Below the pieces are notes generated by a model that saw nothing but the letters and a program-made list of their open reading frames with translations, had not been told where the DNA came from and ran no database searches. From Plantago ovata (taxonomy: Eukaryota; Streptophyta; Magnoliopsida; Lamiales; Plantaginaceae), in NCBI GenBank assembly GCA_028274465.1, contig CM051455.1, forward strand, positions 45,215,129 to 45,279,128: 64,000 nucleotides of DNA, in the 5' to 3' direction. The first letter of the stretch is position 1; every line of letters starts with the position of its first letter. Positions 1-12,040 of this stretch are shown in pieces. A program made the translations under genes and the position numbers.

Positions 1-538
1 CATATAGAAGGCGATGAATGTCTCAAGAAGTCTTTCAAACTTTGTAAGAAAATCAAGCTTCCAAGCAAAGTATACATTCAGCCACTTCTATCGGCAAATA
101 TAAGTTGAAAAATGCATTTCAGAAACCTACACTGTCCATCAAATTACGATAATACAGAGGCTCAGGCAATTCATGATAAACAGCAAACCTTGTAAATCCC
201 AACCCATGACAGATTTGCTCTATAAAACACTTACATCAATCTGTCTGTCAGCAAAACACCCACATTGACAACTAATTTGGGGCTCTAAGGCAGCAATACA
301 AGACGCTAACAGCGCAATCTCAACTTATTCTGGTCTTGGCAAAATGCAGCAAGGACAACAGGACTAATTGGTTTTTATTTTTTTTCCATCAACTTACTCC
401 TTTCAAGTCCAAATTATTAATTAAAAATCATCTAAAAAATTATCCTTTTACTTGTTCCTATTAAGTACTAACAACGTAATGGATTAGATTATTATAAAGT
501 AATTGGAAACAAAAAAATGAAATGAAGAAAAGGCAGAC
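1..538 (-). other. Intron 1 (partial) of the first RBR ligase gene
   Basis: This stretch lies downstream of the donor that ends exon 1 of the minus-strand RBR gene. I looked for the expected last exon, which would encode the end of RING2 and a membrane anchor as in the paralogue at 9276-12040, and did not find it. The exon must lie beyond the left edge of the window. No other coding or repeat signal was seen here. Confidence 0.6.
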
Positions 539-1125
539 CTGCATCTGATCATCCTGCAACCACCTCTGAGCTCGACGAAATGGCGACAGCTGGGACACCT
601 CTTCCACTTCTCCTGCTCAGCAAGCCTCCCAAACTCAACATCCTCCCTATCCCTAACTTCACCACACCCAAAGCCTTGGTGCCAAGCCATCCTACACTGG
701 AAACAAAACAGCCTCTTACACCTCGGACACTTATTCTTCTTCTGAATCTGAGCACCACACTCGTTCAAAATCAGCTCGTTGCACCTCCTGTAAGGACAGT
801 AACACTTGTCCAATTCCAAAATGGCCTTCTCGCAGAGGACATCGCACCAGCGGACGAACAGAGCGCGGCCGAGGAGAGGAGCGGCGGAGAAGAGGTCGAG
901 GTGGCGGTCGCAGTCGGGAGAGGGGCAGTTGATGGTGCTGTCGTTGTGGTCGTGGAGGCGAGTGTGGATGTACCTGATGATGCAATCGGTGCAGAATGGG
1001 TGGGAGCAGATGTCGGCGTTGGTGAACTTGTCGGTGATGGGGTCGGTGCAGATTTCGCAGGTGAATTGGAGGAGTTCTAATGGGCTTGAATTTTGGGGGT
1101 TTTGGATTTGCAGAGGGCTTGTCAT
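539..1125 (-). CDS. RBR-type E3 ubiquitin ligase, exon 1 (gene truncated by window edge)
   Basis: Exon 1 encodes about 195 residues of a RING-IBR-RING ligase. RING1 begins at FTCEIC and continues through CSHPFCTDC and CPSPDC. The IBR holds CYCPYRRC, KCPRC and FCFQC. RING2 starts at KRCPSC, with the presumed catalytic cysteine in RGGC. RBR enzymes take ubiquitin from E2 onto this cysteine and then pass it to a substrate. The start at MTSPLQ (1125) is chosen because the open frame upstream (to 1266) looks like leader sequence and has no counterpart in the paralogue. The exon ends in phase 2 at a GT donor just after the IRC codons, exactly as in the copy at 9276-12040. The last exon is outside the window. 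The substrate is unknown. The strong plus-strand ORFs here are shadows of this exon. Confidence 0.85.
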
Positions 1126-3277
1126 TTTTTGGGAAATTGTACTGTACTTCAAGAAACAGTTGTGAGAGAGAGCTGAGCTTCTGCTTGCTATAATAAACAC
1201 GAGTGTCAAATGTATGGTCTCTCCCCTAACTTTATCCGTTTGGTACGACAATTTCGACAATTTCACTTTTTACTACGCTAATTTCAACTACACTAGTGTA
1301 GTACAGTACTAATTTATTACTTGTCCTCGCTCAAATCTTCTCAATTCAATTGATTTCCATTTCAATTTAGTTTGGTTGACTTCTTTTTTATATTCTTTTC
1401 CGAATCCTTATGAGGAAACAACTATCCGAATCCAGAAGAAAAAAGACAAAGTTACTCGGCCTAAATTACTCATATATTACAAATTAAAAATATTTATACT
1501 TTTTAGTATAGTTTTATAATTTTTATGATGATAATATAATATTCAGATGATAATCATTCAAACTATCATTTCACTCACTAATTCTAATTTCACTCGGAAC
1601 AATTTTGTATGCTATGATATATGGTACGTGTATTTTAGATTTGAGCGAAACTTTGGTATATGATGTCATATTAAAAGATAATTATCATACATTGTACCAC
1701 ATGAGATTCTTACGATAATTAAGAACCCTATCACCTCAGTTACTAATTCAAGTCCCACATGTAGTGTATTTACTCAAAGCGCCCACATGTATGTAAGGTA
1801 TCTACAAACTATGACGTGTTACTTTTGAGTTTAATCCTAATCTATCATGTCTCTCACCGAGAAGGAACGAATATGTAATTATGTGATCAATACCAAACAT
1901 TATTTGTTTGTCACTTTCAAATAGAGATTATTAGATTTGATGCACCTACTAAATATCCATTTATCAAATGAATTCATGAAATTTAATCAATTAATATAAG
2001 TTCCTATAATATGTTTTCTATTACACATGGATCCAAAAGTTAACATAACGTGAACATCCTAATTTACCCATGCAGATCTAATTCAAAAATAAATACTTTC
2101 AATTGGTATAATGTGTACAATTACTTTAAATATTACACGCAAGTACATATTATGGTTATTTTTCATTTAAATATATTTTTAAATGTCCTTTTCTAAATAT
2201 TTGTTTTCTTCATTAATTCACTCATACTAAAACACACCCTCCAAACACATATCTCCCATATGAAGAAAAAAATTGGATCTATTTTGAATTGTAGAAAGCC
2301 CACAACTTGAAGGCTTTCAACTTCGATTCAAAGTGATAAAACCTCCGAAAATTGGAGTTGTGAAAATTGTTTATGATTGAATTGGAGAACACTATACATA
2401 ATCAATATATTCAAGTAATAAATTGATGCTATTCACCGTGTGGGTAAATTTACAATTGACGTGGGGTTAAAATATAGTTATTTCTTTTAACATTAGTGAA
2501 ATAAATAAAATTCTAAAGATTGAAAATACTATACTAAGGATTAAAACTTCAGGGTATAATTGTCCAATTAGCTTTAGTGAGTGTTGCAAATGATATTGTG
2601 CTTTTTGGAGTAGTAAATGTAATGTTTTAGTGTTTTATTTTGCAGTTTTGGCTATAACTTCTCATGAAAAAAATAAATTAACCGCAAAAAATTAAGAAAC
2701 AATTAAATTGATACTATACCTATTGTTAGCGGATTCGTAATTTCTTTTCGACTAAACACAATTAATGTAACAAGAAAGAAAAAAACAAGTGGCATTAGTC
2801 AAATCAAATTAAACTGATGTCTGTAATTTGTTCAAATAATAGGGACTAAATGTAATTACAGGATTTATTAGGGGTATTAAATTAAATTTACCCCTTTCAA
2901 ACATGTCCGTCACTTTCATCTTCTCATCCAACACCAACCGAATATGTCTGACACACCAAATCTAAAATTCCCCAATTTCTAAACCTTAACCATCATCACT
3001 TCACTTGTCTTCATCGATCATCATCTAATCCATTCACCCACACAAAAATCTCAACACCACCACCAGTCAGCTCTGCCCGCCACCACCCTGCCGTAGCCGG
3101 AAAGAGGTAGGTCATTACTCACTTTTTGAGTGAAATTGTAGTTTTTGTACCCTCACATTCGTTATCAGTATGTAATGGACTCTCAATTTTATATTTGAAT
3201 GATAGTAGCTAGGTGTTTAATTAATGTAGTTTGAGGCTCTCGTTATGTTATTTTCATTTACTTCTTCTTAGTTGTTG
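1126..3277. other. Intergenic region between divergent RBR and ALG1-like genes
   Basis: This AT-rich sequence should hold the promoters of both divergent genes. The last 300 bases before 3278 are pyrimidine-rich and probably contain the 5' leader of the ALG1-like gene. I see no ORF with family resemblance and no clear transposon ends. Confidence 0.5.
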
Positions 3278-6200
3278 ATGGGGAAGAGAAGAAGAGTGGC
3301 TTTAGTGGTTCTCGGTGACATTGGCCGTAGCCCCCGAATGCAATATCATGCTCTTTCCCTTGCTCGCCAGGTACTATCATACTATCATCTACTCACATGC
3401 TCTAATCAAAATGTCTGTGTGTATGTATATTCGATGTAAACACGAAGTATATGATATTATGATAAGATTTTTGTACTTGGATTTTTAAATAAACAATGCT
3501 AAAATTAGAAAGAGGAAAAATAAAGGGCCGACTGTCTCTGTGTTATTTTCAGAATTCTCTTTTTCTGTATTTTCGTAGTTTATGGGTTTCTGTTTTATTG
3601 CAGGCTTCTCTAGAAGTTGATATTGTTGCTTATGGAGGTAACCATTAATCTTGTGATTACCTAGCAAGTATAGGTGGTATTGTTTGTCTTCTGTCTGGTT
3701 CTCTATTTGATTTCTTGTAAAATATTACTTCTATCAAAATCAAATAACTAATCACACTTCGACGACCAAGAATGTTTAAAGTCAGAATTTGGAAGATGCG
3801 TCTGAATGCTAAGAATATGCAATAACATAGAAATACAAGCTCAAACGGAAAACTATTCATTTCCACAAATAGATTTCTTAGTGACATAAATGTTCGACGT
3901 TCGTAATAAAAATGGAGAGATGGAATATGCAAAGCTTTAGTGCCATAACTTGCAATGTGGTGGTAGGCCTTTTTTTATCAATGATGTTTTGGAATGAGGG
4001 TATAGCCTATAGGTTCACAAACTAACTTCTCTATCAAATAATGACCCGACAGATGTTACTTCTCTGTTCCTTTAGTTTTTGTACGTTTTCTTCTGGTTAG
4101 GTTGCTTGGTAAGGTTTGTAGGATATATATATGTGTTATTGGTATTATATAGAGATTGATCCTTTTGGTGATGTCAAGAACGTTTAAAGTATAATACATA
4201 TTGTTAGAGTCTCTTCACTTAGTCTCCGATGCCCTAATCTGATTTACTTCTTTTATATTTTTCCTAATCTGTTATTTGATCTCTGAATAGGTTCAGAGCC
4301 GCACATGTCTGTGTTAAACCACCCATCCATACATATCCACAAAATGGTATGCTAAATGTTGTTTCAGGTCCATTGAACTTATTTGAATTCATAAATTATT
4401 AAGAGAACTCTGATCTGCTTGTGCAGCCACAATGGCCAGCAGTTCCTAAAAGACTTCCTAAAGTACTCCGTCCGTTACTGCTTATTCTCAAGCCTGCAGT
4501 TCAGCTTCTTGTGCTGTTTTGGTATCTTTGTTTAAAGATACCAGCTCCCGATGCTTTCATAGTGCAGGTGAGCTTCATCTCGTGTCTATATAGTCCACAT
4601 TCATCTGTGCATGGGGAATGCTTTGATCTTGTGTCATGTTATCATGTGGTTGGCTTGTGCAAATGCTCCACCAATTGAACTAGTCTATTTCTGTAAATCG
4701 CTATTATGATTGAAGATAATTTAACATCCGCTGAGTGTCCTATGTCAAATATTAGACTCTTTATAGTGATATAGTATGTGCTAGGAGCTGCATAACTTGA
4801 GAATTGCGTGCATTCACAGCCAGCAATAGTCACACTATTTCATGCATTGATGTCTTTATCAGTGAACTCCAGTATTGTAATCCTTTTCTGGTTCTTGCAG
4901 AATCCTCCCTCAGTTCCTACTTTAGTTGTTGTGAAGTGGAGTAGCTGGTTGAGAAAGACGGCCTTTATCATAGATTGGCACAATTTTGGATACACACTGC
5001 TTGCGCTGTCTCTTGGATGGAGTAGTCCCTTTGTAACATTATATCGCTGGTAATGTTGGGTACCTGTCATTGATTATAATGAACTTGTGGAGCCTCCTTA
5101 GGACAAAAGTAACTGGGTGTTATCTATGACTAGGATCGAAAAGCATTATGGCAAGAAGGCTCATGGTTCGTTATGTGTGACTCGAGCAATGCAACATGAA
5201 TTGGCTCAGAATTGGGGTATAAAGTAAGGAATCATCTGCAGGATCTATCATTTCGTAGTTCTTTTTCTTTCCTTTTCTTTTTTTTTTTTAATTGTTTTTC
5301 GAAAACACATTGCAGTGCTACAGTTCTTTATGATCAGCCTCCTGAATTTTTCCGGCCTACTTTGCTTGGAGAGAAGCATGATGTGAGTCAAATTTGACCG
5401 TATTATACCTTTTGATCATTAAATATTCAGTACACTTTACATCAACTAGTGTCAGTACACTTTAACATCAACTAGTGATCTAGCTATTTTGCAGGATAAG
5501 TAAAAATCTTAGCCAGCCATATGGATTTCAAGATTGCATTAGCTACGGTAAAGGAATATACAACAAGCCATTGTGTGGTTCATCTTTTAAGATATTTTAA
5601 AATGAGATTAGTCAAGTTTTAATGTTTCATTTACGCATGTGCACTTGTGGCAGAATCTACTGCAAAGGATAAGTTTGATCAAAGTATGAATCCATTCACA
5701 ACTCAGACCGGTGCAGATATCTGCTTGAAACAAAATAGACCTGCACTTATTGTCAGTAGTACAAGCTGGTAAATTCTTGACCAAATATTTGATATCGTAC
5801 TTGCCTGAAATTTTTGTTCACCCTTGATTCTTGAACATTCTGTAGTTTATGAAACATGTTTTTTATTTATTTAATGTATTTTATTTTCTTTTTGAGGAGA
5901 GTCAAACCTCGGACCTACTAAGTGCTCACTAGCAACCCCTGCCCCTTACCACCCCCACGAACCCTTCCCAGCCAGCTTCCAGAACATGTTAAAAGTAACT
6001 CTAGTTTCACAACTTGAAAAAGTGAACACGTGATATTTTGTATGTTGTGGTTGACCTGCACATTTGTTCCTCCAGGACTCCAGATGAAAATTTTGGTATT
6101 CTTCTAGAAGCGGCTCTTATGTATGATAGGCGAGTTGCTGCACTGTTGAAGGAGAATGATTTAACTGGAGATGAACTTGTCTGGGAAGAAATTCGTGATG

Positions 6201-7300
6201 GGAAGCAATTTCCATATCCGAGGTTGTTATTTATTATCACTGGTAATGACTCTTAACTAGTAGCAAAAACTCCTTTACTTATTCTTACATTTATAATTGA
6301 TATGGAATGATAGATTTTATTCTGCTGCAGGTAAAGGACCTGAAAAGGAAAAGTATGAACAAAAAATAAAGAAACTAAATCTCAGACGTGTAGCATTTCG
6401 TACCATGTGGCTTTCGGCAGAGGATTACCCTTTACTTCTTGGTATGCTTTTCCCTATAGCTTTAATTCAACTTCAACCTGAGCCATCATCATATTTTTGT
6501 TTAATATGTACAGGTTCAGCAGATCTTGGCGTTTGTCTTCACACTTCATCATCAGGCTTGGACCTGCCAATGAAGGTCTGCCTTATTATTTCTATTTTAC
6601 CTTATCCTGGGCGGTGGAGGCGGTGGAGAAACTTATGCATTGATTATGTCAAAAGAAAATTTGCTTTGTTGGAGACATTATAATGTTTGTATGCCCTTTT
6701 TTTATAGGTTGTGGATATGTTTGGCTGTGGACTGCCTGTCTGTGCCGTTTCCTATTCTTGGTAAGATCCACATTGCACTCTCTCAGTAATTGGGTATGTG
6801 TTTAGTGAGCTCTAATTTAATTGTCTTGGAATTTGTCAAGCATCAAAGAGCTGGTAGAAGTGGAAAAGAACGGCCTCCTTTTCTCGTCATCTTCAGAACT
6901 GGCTGACGAACTTATGGTAGACTTCTCCATGCCCATCTATGACATTATATCTTTTAGTTCGTGTGGAATATATTTCGAAAGGGTCTCCATGTATGCTGCA
7001 TGAACCAAGTATTATGGGCTGCATATTTAACATATATATGTGATTCTGGCAGATGCTGTTTGAAGGTTTCCCTGAAAGAAGTGATACTTTAATGTCAATG
7101 AGGACGTGCTTGACGGAAAGGAAATCATCGGTTGGGTGGGCGACAGAATGGGAAAGGTGTGCCATGCCCTTAATACACAAGGTCTGATCCAGATTAATTC
7201 TATCATCGTCAATTATCTCTTGAACTACAAGCCCCTCTTATAAATGATTTTCCTAATGTGTCATCGACGATTTCAGGTCATTTCTGAGAACTCCAGGTGA
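3278..7300 (+). CDS. ALG1: ALG1-type beta-1,4-mannosyltransferase (TURAN homologue)
   Basis: Sixteen exons join to 476 residues: 3278-3370, 3604-3637, 4291-4346, 4427-4567, 4901-5049, 5134-5223, 5316-5382, 5484-5547, 5654-5768, 6076-6242, 6331-6441, 6514-6575, 6708-6760, 6841-6916, 7053-7181, 7277-7300. All junctions are GT-AG and the frame stays open, matching the usual family length. The N-terminus has the [19 protein letters not shown] block. Exon 4 carries a hydrophobic stretch likely to sit at the ER membrane. The C-terminal half has the GT4 donor-binding signature ([12 protein letters not shown], then [11 protein letters not shown]). By family, the enzyme adds the first mannose from GDP-mannose to GlcNAc2-PP-dolichol on the cytosolic face of the ER, an early step of N-glycan assembly. 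The Arabidopsis homologue, TURAN, is known for a role in pollen tube reception. Exon 8 must use the CTAG acceptor before 5484; the nearby GCAG at 5491-5494 would give a stop. Confidence 0.93.
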
Positions 7301-8016
7301 CTGCGGAAGGACTGGCACTTGAAGGTTTAGTTTTTATTCTTTTGGCGTGCACACAGATGAAAGTTTCATTCCTCGGTGCAATATAGTTTGATCATCAAAT
7401 AGATACATCGTTTTGTGCAAAATTACATCTGTTGATTATTTACCGTGTTCTCATGTATATGGAGACGAGCAAATTGAGTTTTAAAATTCGATCTGCTGTA
7501 GTTTTTCTCCTTCCCCTCTCACTTCTCTACCCAAAATTTTAATATCTTTTCGTTATTTGCCCGTGACCTCTTATTTGTGCGCTTAACCGTGGTAATTGTC
7601 TTCTTCACCTCTCCTCCCCCCTTCACTGTGAGTTTCTAGTCTTTCCCCTTCTAAGTTCTAATCAATCTTACTATCTTAGATATGGTTGTTTTCTGCTTCA
7701 GCGAACTAGTCGGCTCTCAGAGCATGACTTAAGAATCCTTAGTTCTCCCTTGAGCGCAGTTCCCCAATTTGGTGGTATTACTGCGCTTGCAGTTACTTTA
7801 TCAGATCTTAGTTTAACCGCTGACAATTCAATCCAAACAATTCTTAGTTCATTCAAATTCAAATCAAATTATAAGTATCTCGTTTTATCAGATTATGCAA
7901 GTTTACTTGAGGAAGAAACTTACTCTTGTGTGATTGAGAACACAAAAGCCCCTCAAATCATCTTCTACTACCTTATTTGTGATTCTATATCTCAGTTTCA
8001 ATTTCCAAACTAAACC
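7301..8016. other. Intergenic region, ALG1-like 3' side to DMP-like gene
   Basis: This contains the 3' untranslated region of the ALG1-like gene and probably the promoter and leader of the DMP-like gene. An open frame at 7750-8013 has no recognisable family and is probably chance. Confidence 0.45.
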
Positions 8017-8674
8017 ATGGAGAGACAATCTTCCGGACTCGGCATCAAAACCTACACCGCATCACCCCAACCTGCCATTGAAGTTATCGAACCACCACCA
8101 ATGGGGACCTCCATCACCACCCCTGGTGGCCGTAAACGCTGAGCAATGGCCAACGGAGTCCAAAAAACACTCTCCAAAACTTCCTTACTCGCCAACTTCC
8201 TCCCAACTGGAACGCTTCTCACATTCGAAATGGTCCTCCCATCTGTATACTCCAACGGACAATGCTCCCATGCCGCGACAGTAATGATCTACATGCTCTT
8301 AGGCCTCTGCACCATGTCTTGCTTCTTCTTTCACTTCACCGACTCCTTCAAGGGACCGGACGGGAAAGTCTACTACTGGTTTCGTCACTCCTCAAGGGCT
8401 GGCAGTTTTCAAGTCGGGTTTGGGAGTGGAAGTTCCGAAAGACGACAAGTTTAAGGTTGGCTTGAGTGACTTCGTTCACGCATTGATGTCCGTGCTTGTG
8501 TTCATGGTGATTGCTTTGGCAGATCATCGGGTTACGAGCTGTGTGTTCCCTGGCCATGCGCAGGAGTTGGATGAAGTGATGCAGAGTTTTCCGTTGATGG
8601 TTGGGATAATTTGTAGTGGGTTGTTTCTTGTGTTTCCTACTACTAGGTATGGGATTGGTTGTGTCTCTGCCTAA
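8017..8674 (+). pseudogene. DMP8/9-like (DUF679) membrane protein gene with stop and frameshift
   Basis: This intronless reading frame has clear similarity along its length to the plant DUF679 membrane protein family, closest to the DMP8/DMP9 type. Family blocks are present in order: GVQKTLSKTSLLANFLPTGT, the HFTDSFKGPDGKVYY block, GFVTPQGLAVF, DFVHALMSVLVFM and FPTTRYGIGC. Such proteins have about four membrane segments; in Arabidopsis DMP8 and DMP9 act in sperm-egg fusion and their loss causes maternal haploid induction. Two lesions break it. Codon 42, counted from the ATG at 8017, is TGA (8140-8142), where relatives carry Arg; CGA to TGA would explain it. One extra base lies at or just before 8377, so the first frame stops at 8452-8454 while the family C-terminus continues in the next frame to 8674. 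Restart at the ATG at 8146 would give only a 102-residue fragment. It is either a pseudogene or an assembly error. Confidence 0.88.
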
Positions 8675-9275
8675 TTCATATCTGTATGTAATTTGTGATT
8701 ATAATGTAGTAGTAGTAGTAGTAGTAGTAGTAGTATTACTAGTCTTGAAATGTTGTCAGGATTTCACTTCAGTTTTTGTTCATGTTTTTTCACTTCAATA
8801 TATGTTTTTAGACGCTTGAATTATCTGTATAGTCTGTATACAGTATATGTTTTTAGACGCTTGTGCAAGAGTATGTTAATATGTACAATTACACTTGATT
8901 TAGACGCTTGTGAATCTACCAATCTGCTGCAACTTTAGACTTTATGCTTCAAACTCATTTATTTGACTTTGTCTCAAACTGATTATATTGCACTTTATGC
9001 TTTAAACTGTGGTTCAGCCCTGCTTGAAGAAAACAACAGCAACTACAATGTGCTTTCTTCAGAATTCTGTGAGATTTGTACAATGAAGTAATTTCTTGTC
9101 AATCTTAAATACATGCCTTTTTTCATGAAATCTAGGGAATGGTTATTACAGTTGTGCTGCCTAATCTCTCTGTTATTCCATGATCTGTTATATACATACA
9201 TGAACGATTATTACGTAACGCAGCTGCTTGCATATGTTGAAGACAACAACGCTCATATTCATTCCTTCCTCCAAA
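8675..9275. other. Intergenic region with GTA microsatellite (8706-8735)
   Basis: This stretch separates the DMP-like gene from the convergent second RBR gene. It carries a perfect run of about ten GTA units at 8706-8735 and, further on, a short motif (TTTTTAGACGCTTG) repeated near 8806 and 8850. No gene was seen. Confidence 0.7.
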
Positions 9276-12040
9276 TTATGTACTCTTATGTAGCTTATTT
9301 TTAAGGTGCCACACAAAGAAAAAGAACGCTAGAGTCATCACTGCAAGAACCATCATAAGTCTGAAGCACCATCCCAGGCAGACCGAAGTAGTATCACATC
9401 TGCACCAATGCTGATGAACCTGCTTTCCACACCTATAGCAGAAACTGACTCCACATCTGCACTCAAAAATGAAATTCAATCAAAACCTGGCAAAGGAATT
9501 CACAACAAACTGGAGATAGTAGCAATCCAACTCATTCGGGCTAAACAAAGAAACCGGTCCAATAAACCCAACAAATATGTCCTAATGAGTGAGTGGTTCT
9601 TATATAACCAAGGGACGAACCCGTAGAAGCAAATTAAGCTTCCAGCAACATACACACTAATACACGAATTCTAAGAAACTCAATACTCAAACCAAATTTC
9701 TTCACAAACTCTCTCATTCAGAACAATGCAACCAAAACATTTCGAGAATAGAGACTACCGGCAGTTTTTATATGAAATTCAGGCAATAAATCTCTTGAGA
9801 ATGTACTTTGAGAATACAGATATTAGCCCCGAAAACTTGCTATAAATCTCTTGCCCAATCTCTTATGCCATGCAATTCAACCACGTAATTTCAGTTGGAT
9901 AGAAATGAACTCCTTATAGCCTACATTCTCGACATCCAATCTTCCGATAGTTTCACAAACTTGAGAAACATTCATCATAAAAGATTGATAAGGTCTAAAT
10001 CTGATAGATCATGCACAAGTATACTCCATCAATCACTCACGCTCACTGCCTCACTAGTCTATCCATCAACTACACCAAGATTAATCGAGCAAACACAAAT
10101 CCTAGATCAGTTTTGGATTGGAGACTCATGATTCAAGTTCAGCCAAATAAATTAAAAGCTAATTGTCTCGACTCTTGGCTATTTGACAATAGTTCTGGGG
10201 CTAAGAATGTGTCAGTTCTGTGATCCAAAACACATTCAACAAGTTTAGACCACAGTCCACCATTAGTTTACTATAAGTGAATAGAGATATAATTCAACCA
10301 ACCAAACACCAGGGCCACTTTTCTTGGATTAGAGACGCTGGTACTAGAGGCTAGTAAGGTTCTAAACTTGTTTCCTTGTACTCAAAACAGACAACAACCT
10401 AACAGCACAAAATCAACTAACAAAATAAAGGCATAACCAAAGTAAGCTGTCATTAGCACTACATAATCTGAACGTAGACACATGATATAAACAATCAAAC
10501 ACTAAGTAGGCCAATTCATCTTGGACAGTCAGACAATAGCTCTAGAAGCCAATGTTGCACCGGCTTTTAAACACAATTTGAGCAGTTTCTAGTCTACAAG
10601 CACCAAAGAGTATGTTTCTTGCTTCTGCTTGGACTTCATAAAATATATCCCAGAAACCAAGCAAGCGTCATGCAACACGGCAAAATGGCTTATAGGCCAG
10701 TCCAAATCCAAAAGCAGTTTCAAGATCTATTACATACATTCTCTAATCCTATTATCATACTTTGCGCTTCCAAAACACATTAAGCCAACACAAGAAAACC
10801 ACAATCAAATTAAGCTAAGTGCTCTTAAATGCACTTTAAGACCTTCCCAAAAGCGTCAGAGTGGATGTTCCTGGCTTCTTAATAAAACCTCACAGGCCAA
10901 AATCCATACCCGCAAACACCCCAAGAGGCTTATAAGCCCACAAAAGCCAAAAAAGAAGCAGAGTTTCAAGAAACTCTATCAAACAACCTAGAATCCTAAA
11001 ATCGAACTCATGCATCCAAAACACAATCAGTCAGTCAAGAACTAACAAAACACATTTGGCAACACAACAAAAACACAATCACATGAATCTAACTGCTCTT
11101 GAATGCACTTTAAGCCCATCCCATAAGCACTTAAATAAAATCTCAGAAGTAAAAATCCATACTTCTTATAAGCCCACAGAACCAAAAAAACATAGTTTCA
11201 AGAAACACTCTACCATCAAACAAACTCATGCTTCCAAAACACAATCAAATTAATCTTAACTGCTCTTGAATGCACTTTAAGCCCTTTCCATAAGCACTTG
11301 AGGAAACTCTAACATCATCAAAATCATGCTTCCAAAAATTAAAAAATAAAAAATAAAAAAACTGACCTGCACTTAACAATCTGACAGCCATCTCTCAGCT
11401 CAACAAAATGCTTACACTTAGGACACCTCTTCCACTTCTTCTCCTCCGCCACCCTCCCAAACTCCACATCCTCCCTCTCCCTGAGCTCCCCACTCTCCTC
11501 ACACCCAAACCCAGCATGCCACGCCATCCTACACTCGAAACAAAACCACTTCTTACACTTAGGACACTTACTCTTCCTCTCAGCCCCACCACACTCATTC
11601 AACACCAACTCGTTACACTCCCTGTACGGGCAGTAACACTTGTCCCACTGCAGGATCGCATCCTCGCACAGAATATCGCACCACCTGACAAAGAGCTGCT
11701 GGCCGATGAGCGGGGCGCAGGAGAAAGGGTCGAGGGAGTGGGTGCAGTTTGAGGCAGGGCAGTGGATGTTGCCATTGTTGTCGTCTTGGAGCCTGACGCG
11801 GATGTACTTGACTATGCAGTCGGTGCAGTAGGGGTGTGAGCACTTGTTTGTGTTGGTGAATTTGTTGAGTGTTGGTTCGATGCATATTTCGCAGGTGAAT
11901 TGCTCGTTGGGGTTGGATTCTCCTATGGCGTCTTGGAAGATTTCTTCTTCTGCTGCTGCTGCTGATGATGATGGTGAGTCTCTGTTGTTAGTGTTGTTTT
12001 GTTGGGTTTGTGAGAGTGGGGTTTGGAGAGTGTTGCCCAT
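9276..12040 (-). CDS. RBR-type E3 ubiquitin ligase with C-terminal membrane anchor
   Basis: Two exons, 12040-11367 and 9456-9276 on the minus strand, join to 284 residues with a 1.9-kb intron. After a low-complexity Ser/Ala/Glu-rich N-terminus, RING1 starts at Cys50 (FTCEIC), the IBR covers about residues 120-180, and RING2 starts at Cys206 (KRCPKC). The presumed catalytic Cys219 lies in RDGC, and RING2 is completed across the splice junction as KCRCGVSFCYRCG. Rejoining this motif exactly supports the intron. Residues about 252-274 form a hydrophobic segment followed by basic residues, suggesting a tail-anchored ligase. RBR ligases form a ubiquitin thioester on the catalytic cysteine before transfer. 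It is a paralogue of the gene at 539-1125, in the same orientation, with ALG1-like and DMP-like genes between them. The substrate cannot be inferred. Confidence 0.9.
10765..11335. repeat. Imperfect repeats inside the RBR intron
   Basis: Three related blocks lie near 10768-10850, 11060-11180 and 11228-11330. Each shares the order AAAACACA, CAATCA, then TGCTCTT(A/G)AATGCACTTTAA, then a CCATAAGCACTT-like end in the last two. They look like degenerate duplications within intron 1. No coding potential is seen. Confidence 0.6.

Noticed and set aside
580..1080. 166-residue plus-strand ORF
   Set aside because: It is antisense to the RBR exon and has low-complexity, repetitive composition with no domain.
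1126..1266. N-terminal extension of the first RBR exon
   Set aside because: The paralogue has nothing similar and the segment reads like leader sequence; the start at 1125 is preferred.
7750..8013. 87-residue ORF upstream of the DMP-like gene
   Set aside because: No family resemblance, and it lies where a leader and promoter are expected.
11408..11885. Overlapping ORFs in other frames of the second RBR exon
   Set aside because: These are shadow frames of a GC-richer coding exon; the RING-IBR frame explains the sequence.
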